Below, one piece after another: positions 1 through 11,157 of a stretch of DNA of 35,703 bases (its first letter is position 1; each line of letters starts with the position of its first letter). The stretch spans positions 1-35,703 of the forward strand of contig JAAAUF010000398.1 in assembly GCA_015499985.1 (NCBI GenBank). Direction: 5' to 3'. The notes under the pieces are model-generated. The model saw only the letters and a list, made by a program, of their open reading frames with translations, did no database searches and had not been told where the DNA came from. Position numbers and translations under genes: made by a program. The DNA comes from Haplosporangium gracile. Its lineage: Eukaryota > Mortierellomycota > Mortierellomycetes > Mortierellales > Mortierellaceae.

Positions 1-213
1 GAGAACTACATAGCGAACAACGAAAATCCTTGAATAATGGAGGGTTGGCATAACGAAAATCAACGACCTTGACATGGGCTTTCTTTCTTTTTTTTGCGAT
101 TCAACTACTTACGACGTCGGCGTCCATCTTGATAAGCGGGCACAGGTTCACCAAGCCGTTCAATGCCCAGCTTCGCCTCAACCAGGCAATGTTTTTGACG
201 GTTACCAGCCCCG

Positions 214-389
214 CTACGCAAGCTGAGCATTAAAAGAATCCTTGACTTCTTGGAACCACTCGGTAATCTTGTCACCAAGCCAGCTTCGCTTCTCTAGTTC
301 AGACGCGTTGGGACCAGGCGTTGGAGCAGCGATGACCGAGCTGGCAACGGCCAGAGAGAGGATCACTGTAAACAGCTTGGTAGTGAATC
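214..389 (-). CDS. Putative small secreted peptide precursor, terminal exon (5' end not found)
   Basis: The minus strand reads an exon that opens after a clean CTTGTAG acceptor and ends at TAG (214-216). It encodes a hydrophobic signal-like segment (FTTKLFTVILSLAVASSVIA) followed by a short Pro/Asn propeptide (APTPGPNASELE), a dibasic KR, and a 23-residue C-terminal peptide that starts SWLGDKITEW and ends NAQLA. The layout (signal peptide, short pro-region, KR processed by a Kex2-type protease, short amphipathic peptide) is that of fungal secreted peptides such as pheromone- or effector-like precursors. I do not recognise the family. The peptide has two Trp and no Cys. I find no in-frame ATG upstream: the frame is open back to a TAA near 440, so the initiator must lie in an unseen exon, or the gene is a remnant. 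A 41-codon ORF in another frame (105-230) overlaps its end. Moderate to low confidence. Confidence 0.42.
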
Positions 390-392
390 CTA

Positions 393-2482
393 CAAGATAA
401 AAAATGCTAAAAATAAGTATGATTGTGAAGCAATCAAAAACAGTGTTGTTTTTGTATTAAAAAAAAGAAACAAAGGACGTAAGGGTAAGAACAGGGCCTT
501 ACAACAAGGGTGGAACACTTATTATCTGTGTTCCGATTAAAAGGAAGAGTTCCTGTCTTTGAAGGAGGTGGATTGGTGCGAATACGAATACTATGACTAC
601 AATCCAACGGAGAAAGAAAAGAACTTGGGTAAGAAACTGTTGACCCAATAGGTACAAACAAGCAACAGAAACAACCGGGTTGCCAAGCTTACGAGTATGA
701 TTCAGAGAGCAATAAAGGACAGACTTCGCAAGGTTGGGCCCGGGAAGAACAAGTAGCTATCCTTTATCTATAAGAACGAGGAAACAAGATACTATACAAC
801 AGTTATATCTGGGACTAACACTTGATTCCTGTGTCGACTGAAACCATCTTGCTCCGTGGCCTGTTCCTGGCTCGCCAATGCTCCTCAAAAGACGCGAAAG
901 GAGAAGGGCATACCTGGGGGGACTCACTGGCCCGCTTCCCACGCTGGGAGAGAGGATAACTACCGATTGCTCAGCGGGAACGGTGAAACGATAGAAGCCA
1001 GGCAGAGTGCTCGTCGCTGAAGAGGGAAACGACGGCTGAACAAGGGACGAGGAGATCACTTCTTGAAGGGTATAAATGGAGTTATTGATGCGACGCGAGT
1101 GTCAGAAAAAGTAGGAAAGGATGCTTGTGTTAACAAGAGGGAGGCAGTAGCAAGAGCTCAAGATGTATACTGTGAGGTTTACAGAAAAGAAATTGCACGC
1201 AGTTCATCCTGCATCCAAGCCTCGTAAAAAGTAATACGATTACAAAAAAAACCCCTAGGTTCTTGCAGAACTGCTTCCTCTCCTGGACATGAAGTGCGCG
1301 TTGCGTTTCTCTTTCCTAAGTGAACGATGAGCGTTGCGCCTTCTCTTCACTAATTGAACGATGGAGTGGCGTACAGGTTAACACCATGGGAAAAGTATCG
1401 CTAACTTGGTTTCGGACGATGAAATAAGTTACCATAAGTTTTGGAACGAACAAAACAGTGCCATTGTTGCTCATGTACATACCCCCTACTCCTAGGCGCC
1501 CATGGGTGAGATGGGGGTTCCACTCTCCGGCGGAAGACAAGGTATATAGAAATAGGTATGGAGATACTACTTTGAAGCGATGTCGAATTTTCCTGTCAAC
1601 CGCAAGCAGCGCTTTCCTCATCGGATGAACAGTCTCCAATCGCGATTTGAGCAACCCTGCTGAGTGGATACAACTTCCATCGGACGAAGTGCAGAATCAA
1701 CAGCAACCACACAAAGGACAAATCAAAGACGAAGGAAGACGAATAAACAAGAGCGGCTCCTTCATTAATTGGCAAAGAGTAGTACCTCAAAACAACAACA
1801 GTAAAAGGTGCACAACTGATTCAGCTAGTCCTTTTGTGACATGATATTGAAGTAAAAGTACAGAAACGATTTTTGGGCGTGAATATATTGAAGGGTGAAG
1901 AATTGAGGGTTTGCGGAGTAGAAAGATGAACAGGAAAGGTATCGGGATAGAGGTACGCTCTTCTAATTCCTCCGTTTTGCTCTTGTGAGAGTTCGAGTCA
2001 CGGCCATTTACAGACTAAATAACCCTAACGGCATTTCTATTCGCGTATGAACCGCGGGTCCCTCGTTTGTTGACATAGTAGAATTAAGTTTGTGCGGAAA
2101 TGAAAGCAAAAATAAAAGACATTAACAACGATAGTGCGAAGTTGAAAAATAAACACACAAATCGGTGATCGGTACAATGCTTGTTTCTTTATTTTTTTTT
2201 GGGGGGGCAATCTAGTTTTCCACCCTTTGACCACCAAGAGCCCCGGTGAGCTCGTTTCTTGCCACCTCGCTACCCGCTCGCTTGTACGAGAATCACTGTC
2301 TCTCTTTCGAGTAAACAAACAACCAGCTATCGATAGACCAAAATACGAACAAGCATTTTTTCCGAAGAAGTCGTAAGTCAATAGGAGTGAAAAATATGGT
2401 AGAATACATTGTTGACTATTTTACTAAGGACTAGAGCAGAAAGCTTGAACTTTGCGACCAAGTGGGGGGTATTGGGAAGGCT
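393..2482. other. Intergenic stretch, no supported gene
   Basis: About 2.1 kb in which every longer open frame lacks an ATG, a plausible splice pattern and recognisable protein composition. It would hold the missing 5' exon and promoter of the secreted-peptide gene and the 3' flank of the coiled-coil gene. I see scattered A/T runs, one TATAAA-like string near 1071, and a T/G homopolymer junction near 2190-2206. A tRNA-like T-loop string near 2000 does not fold into a tRNA. Confidence 0.5.
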
Positions 2483-5400
2483 TCACTCCCCACTCGGGTC
2501 GCTCACGCTATTACTAGATGTGGCAGTTGATGTGATTGTGGCGGTGGTGGAGACGTTGATGCTGGTGGGGTTGTTGCCGTTACTGTTGCTGGTACTGTTG
2601 GTACTGGTGCTGGAAGAACTATGCGTGCTGCTGCTGCTGCTATGGATAGGTTTGTTATGGCTGCTATAGAGGATCGCCATCTCAGGCGACAGGAACTGTT
2701 GGCTCGACGCCCGAGGTAGATTGTTAGGCGCGCTGGAGGAGAAGGCTTGCTGGCTAGGAATGCGCGACGATAAATGTGAGGACGACGAGGAGGACGAAGG
2801 ATGGTGGTACGGATAGGGGTACTTGCCTCCAGTCTTGACAGATCCTTGAAAGTTCTGTTGCAATGGATGCAGCCCTTGTTGGTTGTTTTGAAGAGCCGCC
2901 AACTGGAGGCTAATATCCGACGATGACCGACGGAATTGTCCACCATCACCGTGTTCGCCACCGTGGTTCTCAAGCCCGTCGAGGACACTACCGGAGCGGG
3001 AACCGCTAGCGATGCTCATGTTGCACGCGCTCGCGCCGCGACTGTGCCCAAAGGCTCCGGGGTTGTTTACATCGGGGACAAAGATCTGAAGCTGAGAGGA
3101 TGTGGGGGAGGCGTACTGGAATTTGGGAACGGGGAGATTGGCCCGGTTGGCGGCGGCAATATCTTCAGAATCTGGGGAAGCAGGGTTGCCCTTGAGGCCT
3201 TGGACCACCAGGTTTGGGACACCCTGACGAGTAAGCTGCGAACGTTCATCGGTAACACCGCCTTTGAGTTTGTATATGATCTCGGCGGAGCCCTGGCCGT
3301 TGTCGTTGAGGCCGGCGAGGTTCAAGAAACTGGTGAAGTTGAAACTCTTGCTGAGGGATGTCTCGTGGGGACGGAAGGTAGCATTTCCGTTGTTGAGCCC
3401 CTGTTGCTGCAAGCTGGACATGAGCATGGCGGGGGTTTGGGTCGAAACTGAGTTGGTGTTCTTGGCCGCGGAACCAGTCTTCTTGACACCGCGGCTTAGC
3501 ATGTCGGAAAGGAAACTGTTGGACATGACGCGAGTGCGCCTCTGAGAGGAGACGTGTTCGGCGGCGTCGAGCATCTGGGTCAAGTAGCGGAGTTGGACAT
3601 AGTTGATCGTCTGGGAGATGGCAATTGCCACATTCTATTAGATAGAAAAGTGCCCAAACAACGAAAAAGAGCGTGAGTTGTTGACTCCATCTCGGTTGAA
3701 CACGAGCTTTTACATATTCTATGAACCCTAAAGCAAGAGCATTTACATTGATCTCAGTCGAGAGATAGGAGATCTTTTGGTTGGTGATCAAAGACTTTTC
3801 CTTCATCAACTCATTCTCCTCCAGGAACGTCCGATCCAAATTCTCGCCCACAAGCAAATGTCGAGAATGGAACTCAGTCGCGGGCATAGGGTCGGGCTCA
3901 ATACCAGCATCCTGTAGCTGCTCCCTGAAAACCTCGTTCGCTAGTTGAAGTTGCTGGACCGTATCCAATAGAGAGTTCATTTTGTCGATATTGGCCTCTG
4001 TTTTGCTGTTCCCCAAGTCCCTGTACATACGCTCCAGCTCGCCATACTTTTCTATGAGGGGGGGTTTTTTTTGATATGTCATCGAGACAAGAGGAAAAAC
4101 GGAGGTGGTACAAGAAATCGGGTTAGCGCGTGTCTTTGATCATTAGCAATACCACATTTTGGAATGTATTTGATAGTCAACAAAAAAAGATACATGTCTT
4201 TCTTTTGATTTGCTTGGCAATGTTTTTTCTTACCCTCCCAGCGTTCACGCTCATAGTGGATTTGGTTCTGGGCAGAAGAGCACTTCTTTTCCCAGATTTT
4301 GGCCTCCTTCAAGACCCCCTCGTACAACTTGCGGTAGTCCTGGTCGGCATGGCGGTTTGGTGCTGCTGCTGTTGTTCCCCCGTGAGAGCTCATCCCTACC
4401 ACACTAGAGTTCTGGCTGCCAGGGGGCATGAATGTGGTAGCAGTCAGACTCAACGTACTCGCCCTAGTCGTACCGATAAAAGTATTATTATTTGTAAATA
4501 ATAAAAGATATGAAAACGTTAGTATGAATTGGGATGAAAACAAGTCTGCATTTGTTTGTGAATTGCGGACAAATGGGAATGTGTGTATGTAGAGTACCTC
4601 TTGCGGAGCTTGTTCTGGATCTTTGGGGGCGAGGCGTTGGCCATGACCACCTGAGCGAGTTCGACCATCTCGACTGCACTTGGGGTTCTGAATTGAGCAC
4701 TGTTGATCCTCCGTCGTGGCCTGCGGTAGAGATAGAACGGGAGAGAAAAGAAACGAAAAAGGGTTAATTTTTATTTGGTTGCAGATACGAAGGAAGAACA
4801 GCTGATCAACGTTTGAAATAGCGACGATCATGTTGACGGTTCCTATAGGATGCCATGACACTTACTCACGGGGTTTCTGATTGACCGACGACGAGGAGCT
4901 GATCAGAAGTGAGGAGGATGAGACCGGAATGGAAAGAAAAATATTAGTAAAACGCGAAACTAAGGAGAGGGGGGGAGGGGGGGAGATCGTGTTGATGATT
5001 TTCTTGCTCCGCTCCCACATGGCAAACAGGCAAAGTGAAAACGCGCAATCCTGATTGTTGACAATAGTCGCCTTACCTGTTGACGGTCTGTGATCCTCCT
5101 CCTTCTCCTCCTGGAGTCTTACGAGGCTGGAATTTCAGAGGTGTAGTCAATGTGCTTCCTTGCTTCATAAACGATCCATTCTGGGTATGGCTTTGACTTT
5201 GGTTAAAAGCAATACTCTTGTTGCCAGCCGCTCCATGAGGTTTGCCACCAAAAGATGTTGTCTGACCACCATTGTCGTTGCCACCTCTCGTTCCTATCAT
5301 TGATGATCCACTTGCTATTGGTCTCTGCGTCTCTCCAGGCTTGCTCTTACTCCTCGCAGTAGCCAATTGCTCCAGCTTCGAGAATAACTCGTTCTGTGAT

Positions 5401-5810
5401 TGCTGAAAAGAGACAGGTGTCACCTTTTCCGATTGCTCGTCAGTACTGACGGCCATCATCCCCATGCCTTTTGATCCAGATAACGGAAGTTGATTTGGGT
5501 GGGTTTGTGGGGATTGCTGTTTCTGCCGCTGCTGCTGCTGATGTTGATGATGAGAGGGTCCGACCATGTTGGCCAAGGTTGTTTCCTTAGGAGGGGGGGT
5601 GAGGGTTGCCGATGCTTTGATGGTGCTCTGTGCTACTGAGTGGAGAGAAGTGGGTGAACCAGGGGGCTTTGCCGAGTTGACGAGTTTACGTTCCAAAAAG
5701 GATGCGGGAGTGGGGCTGCCCTTGGAATCGCTGCCCTTGGAATCGCTGCCCAGGGTAGGGGAAGGAATGGGTGATGCCGTAGACATGGCGCTTTTCTTGG
5801 CCATGGCCAT
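2483..5810 (-). CDS. Uncharacterised coiled-coil, low-complexity protein (6 exons, 858 aa)
   Basis: Phase-consistent exons run 5810-5077, 4898-4866, 4720-4598, 4463-4234, 4051-3747 and 3634-2483. The start is the first ATG of ATGGCCATGGCC, in a good context after a probable 5'UTR acceptor (CTAACAG). Residues 1-245 are Ser/Pro/Gln/Lys-rich with a poly-Gln/His patch and a duplicated GSDSK (15-bp tandem repeat at 5716-5750). Exons 4-6 carry a Glu/Lys/Leu-rich coiled coil (for example KYGELERMYRDLG and LLDTVQQLQLANEVFREQL) and a helical segment ISQTINYVQLRYLTQMLD. The last ~330 residues are disordered and Ser/Asn/Gln-rich. Exon 2 is only 33 nt, and the exon 3 donor is GTACTC. I do not recognise the family. 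Coiled coil plus disordered tails suggests a scaffold, but that is inference. Confidence is good that it is a gene and low for any role. Confidence 0.7.
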
Positions 5811-6565
5811 TGTGGACGGCCGAGTGGTTGGAAGGGCCTTCCTGTTAGTAGAGATGTATGAAGATGAATGCAAAGTGAAGGGGAGGGGTTGAATAGGGGG
5901 GTATGCTGAGAATATATTGAAAAGTGTGACAGAAGGAGAAGGGAGAGGAGCGAGTGATTGTGGAGGGAAAATGAGTAAGAATGCTATATACGTAGTTATA
6001 GTGAGCGAGTAAAAAGTCAAAGATGCTGTAATGGGGACAAAGCAGAAAGGAGAAAAGAAGAAAGATGAGAACCAGGAAGGAGTGGTTTGCAGCGGGATGG
6101 GGAGCGAAGGGGCTCTCAGATAAAGAAGAGGGAGAAAGAAAAAGAAGGCAAAGAACCATGGCAGAGGAATAGACGTTTGAACGGAGGAATGAACGGTTAT
6201 CGGAGGACACGCTTTCAAACACAACCATGGCAAGACAACATAATCGCCTGACTGTTTATTGCAAAAGATATCGCTGTGCGGACCACCCTGAGAGACACAA
6301 GCGCGTCTCGGCGCGTTTTGGAACGCTCCATCTGCAGAAACGGCACTTTTTCTTATTGTTTCAAATTGCTGAAACGCTTTTTATTCTTCGGGGTTTCTTT
6401 CTTATTGTACACATGTTTGTAATAAAAATACAGTAGCTAGCAAGCCATGGAGCGAGGGGCGTCGGGGTGAGAGTCATTATGGGGATGAGTAAAAAGTTTC
6501 TCGTAGGATGTGGGATGTAGGATGTGGAGGTGATTAGCTTGGAGGAGTCAGTCAAGCAAAAAGCC
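5811..6565. promoter_or_regulatory. Spacer: promoter/5'UTR of the coiled-coil gene and 3' flank of ARP6
   Basis: About 750 nt between two minus-strand genes. Read on the minus strand it is very CT-rich, as in other promoters of this window. A CTAACAG acceptor at about 5841-5847, shortly upstream of the start codon, suggests a 5'UTR intron. No coding signal was found. Confidence 0.45.
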
Positions 6566-8444
6566 TTACACAGCGGAGCGGAACCTTGACTCACATAGGG
6601 CACTGCCGGTTTCCAAGTACTCAGCTCTCGTCACCAACCTATTCTTGAACTCACTTGCAAACTCGTCCATCGTGGCTAGGCGTTTTGCCCCCTTCCATGC
6701 GTAGCCGAAAGGACTAGTGTCAAATTACGTTTTAACGTGCATCGCTAAAGTTAGTCGTCACCTATAATGGTTTCATTGCAACAAGTTGCGCCGCTGACAA
6801 GATAGCAAGATTATATCGAAAGGAGACTTACTCCTTGTCAATGCCGACCCGAACTTCGTACTCTGACGGCGCAATTTCCCGCAGATCATTGGCTACCCTC
6901 TTTCTGAATCCTGGAAGTCTAGCATTGCCACCGATGAGAACGACGTTGGCATAAAGCATTCCTTGGATCTCTATTTCAGAGTAAGTCAATGGAGAACACC
7001 GTTGGGAAAGCATATTCAGAATCGGCTTGGACATAGTTGATGCTTTCAACCTGTTTTGTACGCACTGAGGCAAACATGCGGAAAGTCCGTACCTTCGTCG
7101 CATGAAGAGATGGCGTCAACGATAGCCTCCGGGATCCCTGCCTGATCCATGCCGATATCTGAGGGATTAAAGAGAATCTCTGGCACAGTGAACCGTTCGT
7201 TGTTCATGGTTAACACCTGTTCGTCCTCGTTCGGCTCGGACATGTCCTCGTCGCTGTCGCTGTCGCTGTCACTGTCACCCTGATCTGAACACGTTTTTTC
7301 TTCGCTGTCGACCTCGTTGGTCTCATCCTCTGCATCATCCAAGACCATCTTGCCTGGCTCTTTGCCCTTATTCTTTCTTTGTTTCAATCTCGATCCACCC
7401 TTGACGTAGCCCCTTTGTTGAGAGGAGTAATCGGGCAGAACATAGTGTTGTAGAATCTTGTTTGCTTGTGGAGATTTCCTAAGAATTAAATAACAATATC
7501 TTATCAGCCATGACTTTGTTTTGATGTCAACCGTTCAAGATAGAGGAGAGACGGATGGAGGGAGTGAAAGAGCCACCAAAGGGCGATGACTTCAAAGGGC
7601 GATGACTTACTTGCAAACATCCAATTCATCCCAGAACTTGTTGGAGACATAGCAACAAGCTTCCTTGACCTCATTCACCAGGTACGTCTCGTCCATCATA
7701 TTCCAGTATCGAAAAGAAATGATCTCCTTCAAATGGTTCGTCAGCAGCTTGCCCCCGACGTTGATCCTTCGAATTCCAACCAAAATCGGCTTGCCCTTCC
7801 AAAACGGGATGATATGGGTGAAAGAGTATCCAGAGTCCACCACAACAGCACAATCGACTCTTTTCTTTCCGCTGGTCATTTTTTGCCCGTAAAGTCGTGG
7901 GATTTCGTTGTACATGGCCATCTGGGGAGCGGACATGCGGGTATACGAGTGGAAGCCGTACTCCTCAAAGACGAGTTGGTCGTAGGTGGCGGCAATGTTG
8001 GGGAGGTTCAGAATCGGCTCTGAGATCAGTAGGGTCGTTGCTGAGGGATTACACTAGTTGCAGTGAGGAAGTAGCAAACCAGACGGCATGAGTATTCCTC
8101 TCCTCGGTAGTCTCCTCTTCAAAGTTGTCTGTGAAATAAGCCGTTGTGAACGTCATCCAGTGTAAATGAGTGGTACATACGGGCACAATCTTCCCGTTGA
8201 ACAGTCTATCCCAGACCTGCTTCTCGACATCCCAGCTCGTCAGCAAGCCCTTCTCGAAGGGGAGTCTGTAGTAGAGTCCTGAAAAGTCCTTGCAGGTCTC
8301 GAGCTGATCGCCTACAAATGTCTTTCGTTCGGCCTTGGACCGAGTGATGTTGTTGGCGAATGTCCTGTAGGGCGTGTCCTCGTCTGCGAATCCGAACTTT
8401 ATGGTTGCTGCGCCATTATCGACGACAAGAGTCCGGGCTGACAT
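6566..8444 (-). CDS. ARP6: Actin-related protein 6 (ARP6), SWR1 chromatin-remodelling subunit
   Basis: Five phase-consistent exons (8444-8177, 8040-7611, 7478-7093, 6970-6832, 6713-6566) give 456 aa. The actin fold is clear: N-terminal phosphate-binding strand TLVVDNGAATIKFGF, then LISEPILNLPNIAATYDQ, the second phosphate loop VVDSGYSFTHIIPFW, INVGGKLLTNHLKEIISFR, VPEILFNPSDIG, and LIGGNARLPGF. These strings match ARP6 rather than actin or other Arps. In the family, Arp6 with Swc6 helps SWR1 deposit histone H2A.Z in the nucleus. Unusual: an acidic Asp/Ser/Glu insert just before the VPEILF motif, encoded partly by a GCTGTC-type microsatellite (7240-7280). Intron 1 has overlapping donors (GTATGTACC); only the downstream GTACCA keeps the frame. 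Divergent from the exonuclease gene. Confidence 0.93.
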
Positions 8445-8707
8445 TGGGTTGTGGTCGTTGATGGAGTAAGGAAGTATTGAAAGAACGCGTCCGTGTCTGT
8501 GCTTTTGTGCAAGCAAAAGGGCGGAATAAACAAAATGTTGAGTATGACAAGCCACAGACAGTACATTTTGGCCCCTCCAGGCTCCTTCTCTCTCGGCAAA
8601 AAAATACAGAACGCACTTTATTTTTTTCTCCCACTGCTGCCTCGTGCCGGTCAACTTCGGTGCCACCCTCAAGGACAGACAGACTCCATTTCAAAAAAAG
8701 GGATCGC
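8445..8707. promoter_or_regulatory. Shared divergent promoter, ARP6 / exonuclease
   Basis: 263 nt separate the two divergent start codons, so both genes must start transcription here or within each other's leaders. The interval contains T-rich runs and no TATAAA that I can place with confidence. Confidence 0.5.
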
Positions 8708-10667
8708 ATGTGGAAAAGAAGCATTAGGCACACTCGTCTGCTGACAAGGGCTCGGAATACCCGGATTCAGCCATGTTGCCACCAATACCAGGAACTCGCA
8801 TGGGGCTCACCTCCCGTCGACACGCGGACCACATCTCTCCGGCATGCCTGGAACTGGGCAAAGATCAAGCCTGACCCTAAGAACCCGTTCTTTGCCAAGC
8901 GGAGTACCAGGAACACGCCTCACACTGCCGTCGTACTCTTGCGCAACGCCGAGGTGCCCATGCTTCAAATACAGCCTTCGGTGTTCATGCCCTCTACAAG
9001 TGAAGAAGGTACCAATTAAATGGCCAGGACATTTTTATGTGCGTTTTGCAGATCAGCTTTGTTTGTTGCGATGTACTAAACACTTAAGTGACAAACTGAC
9101 CAATTTGTTCTTAACTGATAGTGCAACATTCTCTCAACATCCTACTATTCATGTCTGACTTCAACAACGAACCTCGGCCTCTCGCTGTCAACGTACTCGC
9201 GTGCTCCTCCACAGGATTGATCCACTACATTCAGATCGCCAACGAACATCTCTCCTTGGTCTTGCCCACTTATAACATTACCAATGGAGGGCGCCAGCCT
9301 GAGTTGATCCCACCACTCCTAAAGACATTTTTGGAATCCTCGGCATATACAAAGATTGGATTTGGCGGATACGAGGACTCTGCGCGGATCAAGGACCAGT
9401 ACGGCATCACGATCAAGAACATCCTCGATATTCATTGGATGGCCAAGGTCATGGGCATTGGATCCTCTAGCGTGGGGATGCTGCATAACGTGTTTGGAGA
9501 GGTGCACGACGTCTATATACCCGGTAGAATCCATCCTGACGGCAAGCATTCCAGCCAAGCGGATCTGCAACAAGGACAGCGAAACCGATCACAGCTGCAG
9601 CTTCAGCAGAGTCTACAGGAACAAGGAACAATCATTGATCCGCGCCGATGGGACTGGGAGTCACACGGAGACCTCGAGCTCTCCAGAGAACTTGTCCGGT
9701 GCGTGGCACAGGATGCCTTTGCGACGCTGAAGATGTATGACAATATTGTGAATCAAAAGTTCAAGCCGGGCTATCAACCTGGACCTATCGACCCCCGGAT
9801 AACAATTGATCAGGCAAAGGATTTTCTGCTCACCAGCGTGCCACGAGGAACGGTAAGTGGCATCGTCTTTGACGCGTTTTTTTATTCATGACCGAACGAC
9901 CAGGCATTCGAGTATCAGTTATCTAATATTCTTTAGTGGCACTCACTTATCAATAGCTGTTGCCTGTGAGGTCACTACATCATCTATTGAAAGGACCATT
10001 CATGAGCTCAGAGATCAATGTTGTTCAGAGGGATGCCCTGGCGCTGGCGCTGATGAGGCAGTTGATTGACGCTCGGGAGCTCGTTGCGGACAAGGCCGAT
10101 CCGGCACCCTTCTCCTTCCAGGATCCTTCAATTCTCGGTCGCAAAGTTTTGCTGCCTGGCATCCGATCAAGTGAGGCGATCTTAAGTCAGCAACATAGCA
10201 GGAAAGTCATCGCCGAGGCATTCGGATGTCGTTCAGATGAGTTGCGACTGATGCAGGATTCGGATATGACCAGGAAACCCGACAAAATTCAGGATCTGGA
10301 GTGTTTCTTGGGTGTCTACGAGTGGCTCGAGTTTCTGCCAGGTGCAGAGTTGGACGAGCCTTCGTCATCTATTTCCCGGGACCGCGTTCAAAAGCGTATC
10401 AGCACTCAAGACGATACCACCGCTGCCCTAACTTCGAGTCGGAAACTGCCAACCTTGTTGGCATTGTTCTTGAACTTTGGTACTGTGGCGAGACGTGCCA
10501 AGAATCAGCCGGTAGAGACCAAGCAATGGGTGACTCAGCGGATAGAGAGGCTTGTCCAACAAGAAGCGCTTCTTCGATCAGGCGGGCCGGATGGGTGGAT
10601 TCGTATTAATCCTTCCCTGCTTCGACGGCTCAAACGAATCGATAATAAATCTTCCCCCATCAATTGA
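8708..10667 (+). CDS. RNase D-like 3'-5' exonuclease-domain protein, probably mitochondrial, motifs degenerate
   Basis: Exons 8708-9008, 9122-9852 and 9957-10667 join in phase to 580 aa. The start ATG gives MWKRSIRHTRLLTRARN, an Arg-rich, acid-free N-terminus like a mitochondrial presequence. Residues ~118-310 follow the DEDD exonuclease layout: motif I region LAVNVLACSSTGLIHYIQIA, motif II KIGFGGYEDSARIKDQYGI (Asp ~186), and motif III CVAQDAFATLKMY (Asp ~298). Motif I reads N-V-L where active enzymes have D-x-E, and Cys sits where the motif III Tyr is expected, so activity is doubtful. A Gln-rich insert lies between motifs II and III. The C-terminal ~280 residues are not recognised. In the family, such proteins trim RNA 3' ends; here a non-catalytic RNA-binding role is possible. 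Exon 1 uses a GTACCA donor. Confidence 0.75.
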
Positions 10668-11157
10668 TTTACTCAGATACACACCTTCTTCACTACTTCT
10701 CCATTTTCACGCATTCATGATAGCATTCGTGAACAAAACGGGAGGATTGCATTCGGATCTTTTTCGTGCATTGAAATCAGATCAAAATTTATGATCATTG
10801 ACCAGCGACGTTCTTTTAAGTTGCGTTTTGTGTAAATAATAATGGGTTGATTGTAGGGCGAGCTAGGATACAGTGATCCTATTCAACACCAGAGGCAGAA
10901 CTGTCAATAAAATACAGAACGTCTACCGATGGGCGTGCTCATAGCTCCTTCAGTCTTAGCGAACGTGTCCAATATCGTGTGGCCATGGAGCAAATAAGCC
11001 AGCGTGTTCTACAACGATGCTGTGGTTTGAAGAAAAAAAATGAAATCAGCAACCCATCAGCCTTTTATGTTGTGAGAGAAAAAAAAAAATGTTTATTTTT
11101 CGCACGTCTTTGTTTTTCTAAGACGTCATCTCGTCGAAAATTCGACTTCGCCGGGAA
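10668..11157. other. Convergent 3' spacer
   Basis: 490 nt between the convergent exonuclease and F-box genes. AATAAA-type strings at about 10642 (just inside the exonuclease end) and 10906-10912, together with A/T runs, fit poly(A) signals. No gene seen. Confidence 0.4.

Noticed and set aside
105..230. 41-codon minus-strand ORF ending in GRRRRK, overlapping the secreted-peptide exon
   Set aside because: It looks protein-like, but is short, overlaps a better-supported frame, and has no family match or splice evidence.
757..1059. 100-codon minus-strand ORF
   Set aside because: It begins at GTG, not ATG, has no recognisable domain and no supporting context.
1979..2010. tRNA-like string GAGAGTTCGAGTCACGG
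   Set aside because: The five bases flanking the TTCGAGT loop do not pair, and no matching acceptor or anticodon stem is found upstream.
2409..2669. Leucine/valine-rich plus-strand ORF
   Set aside because: It is the antisense of the Ser/Thr/Asn-rich C-terminal tail of the coiled-coil gene.
9020..9121. First intron of the exonuclease as coding sequence, with translation starting at ATG 9151
   Set aside because: This would drop the presequence-bearing exon; splicing 9008/9122 keeps phase and gives continuous protein, so the longer model is preferred, though an internal start cannot be excluded.
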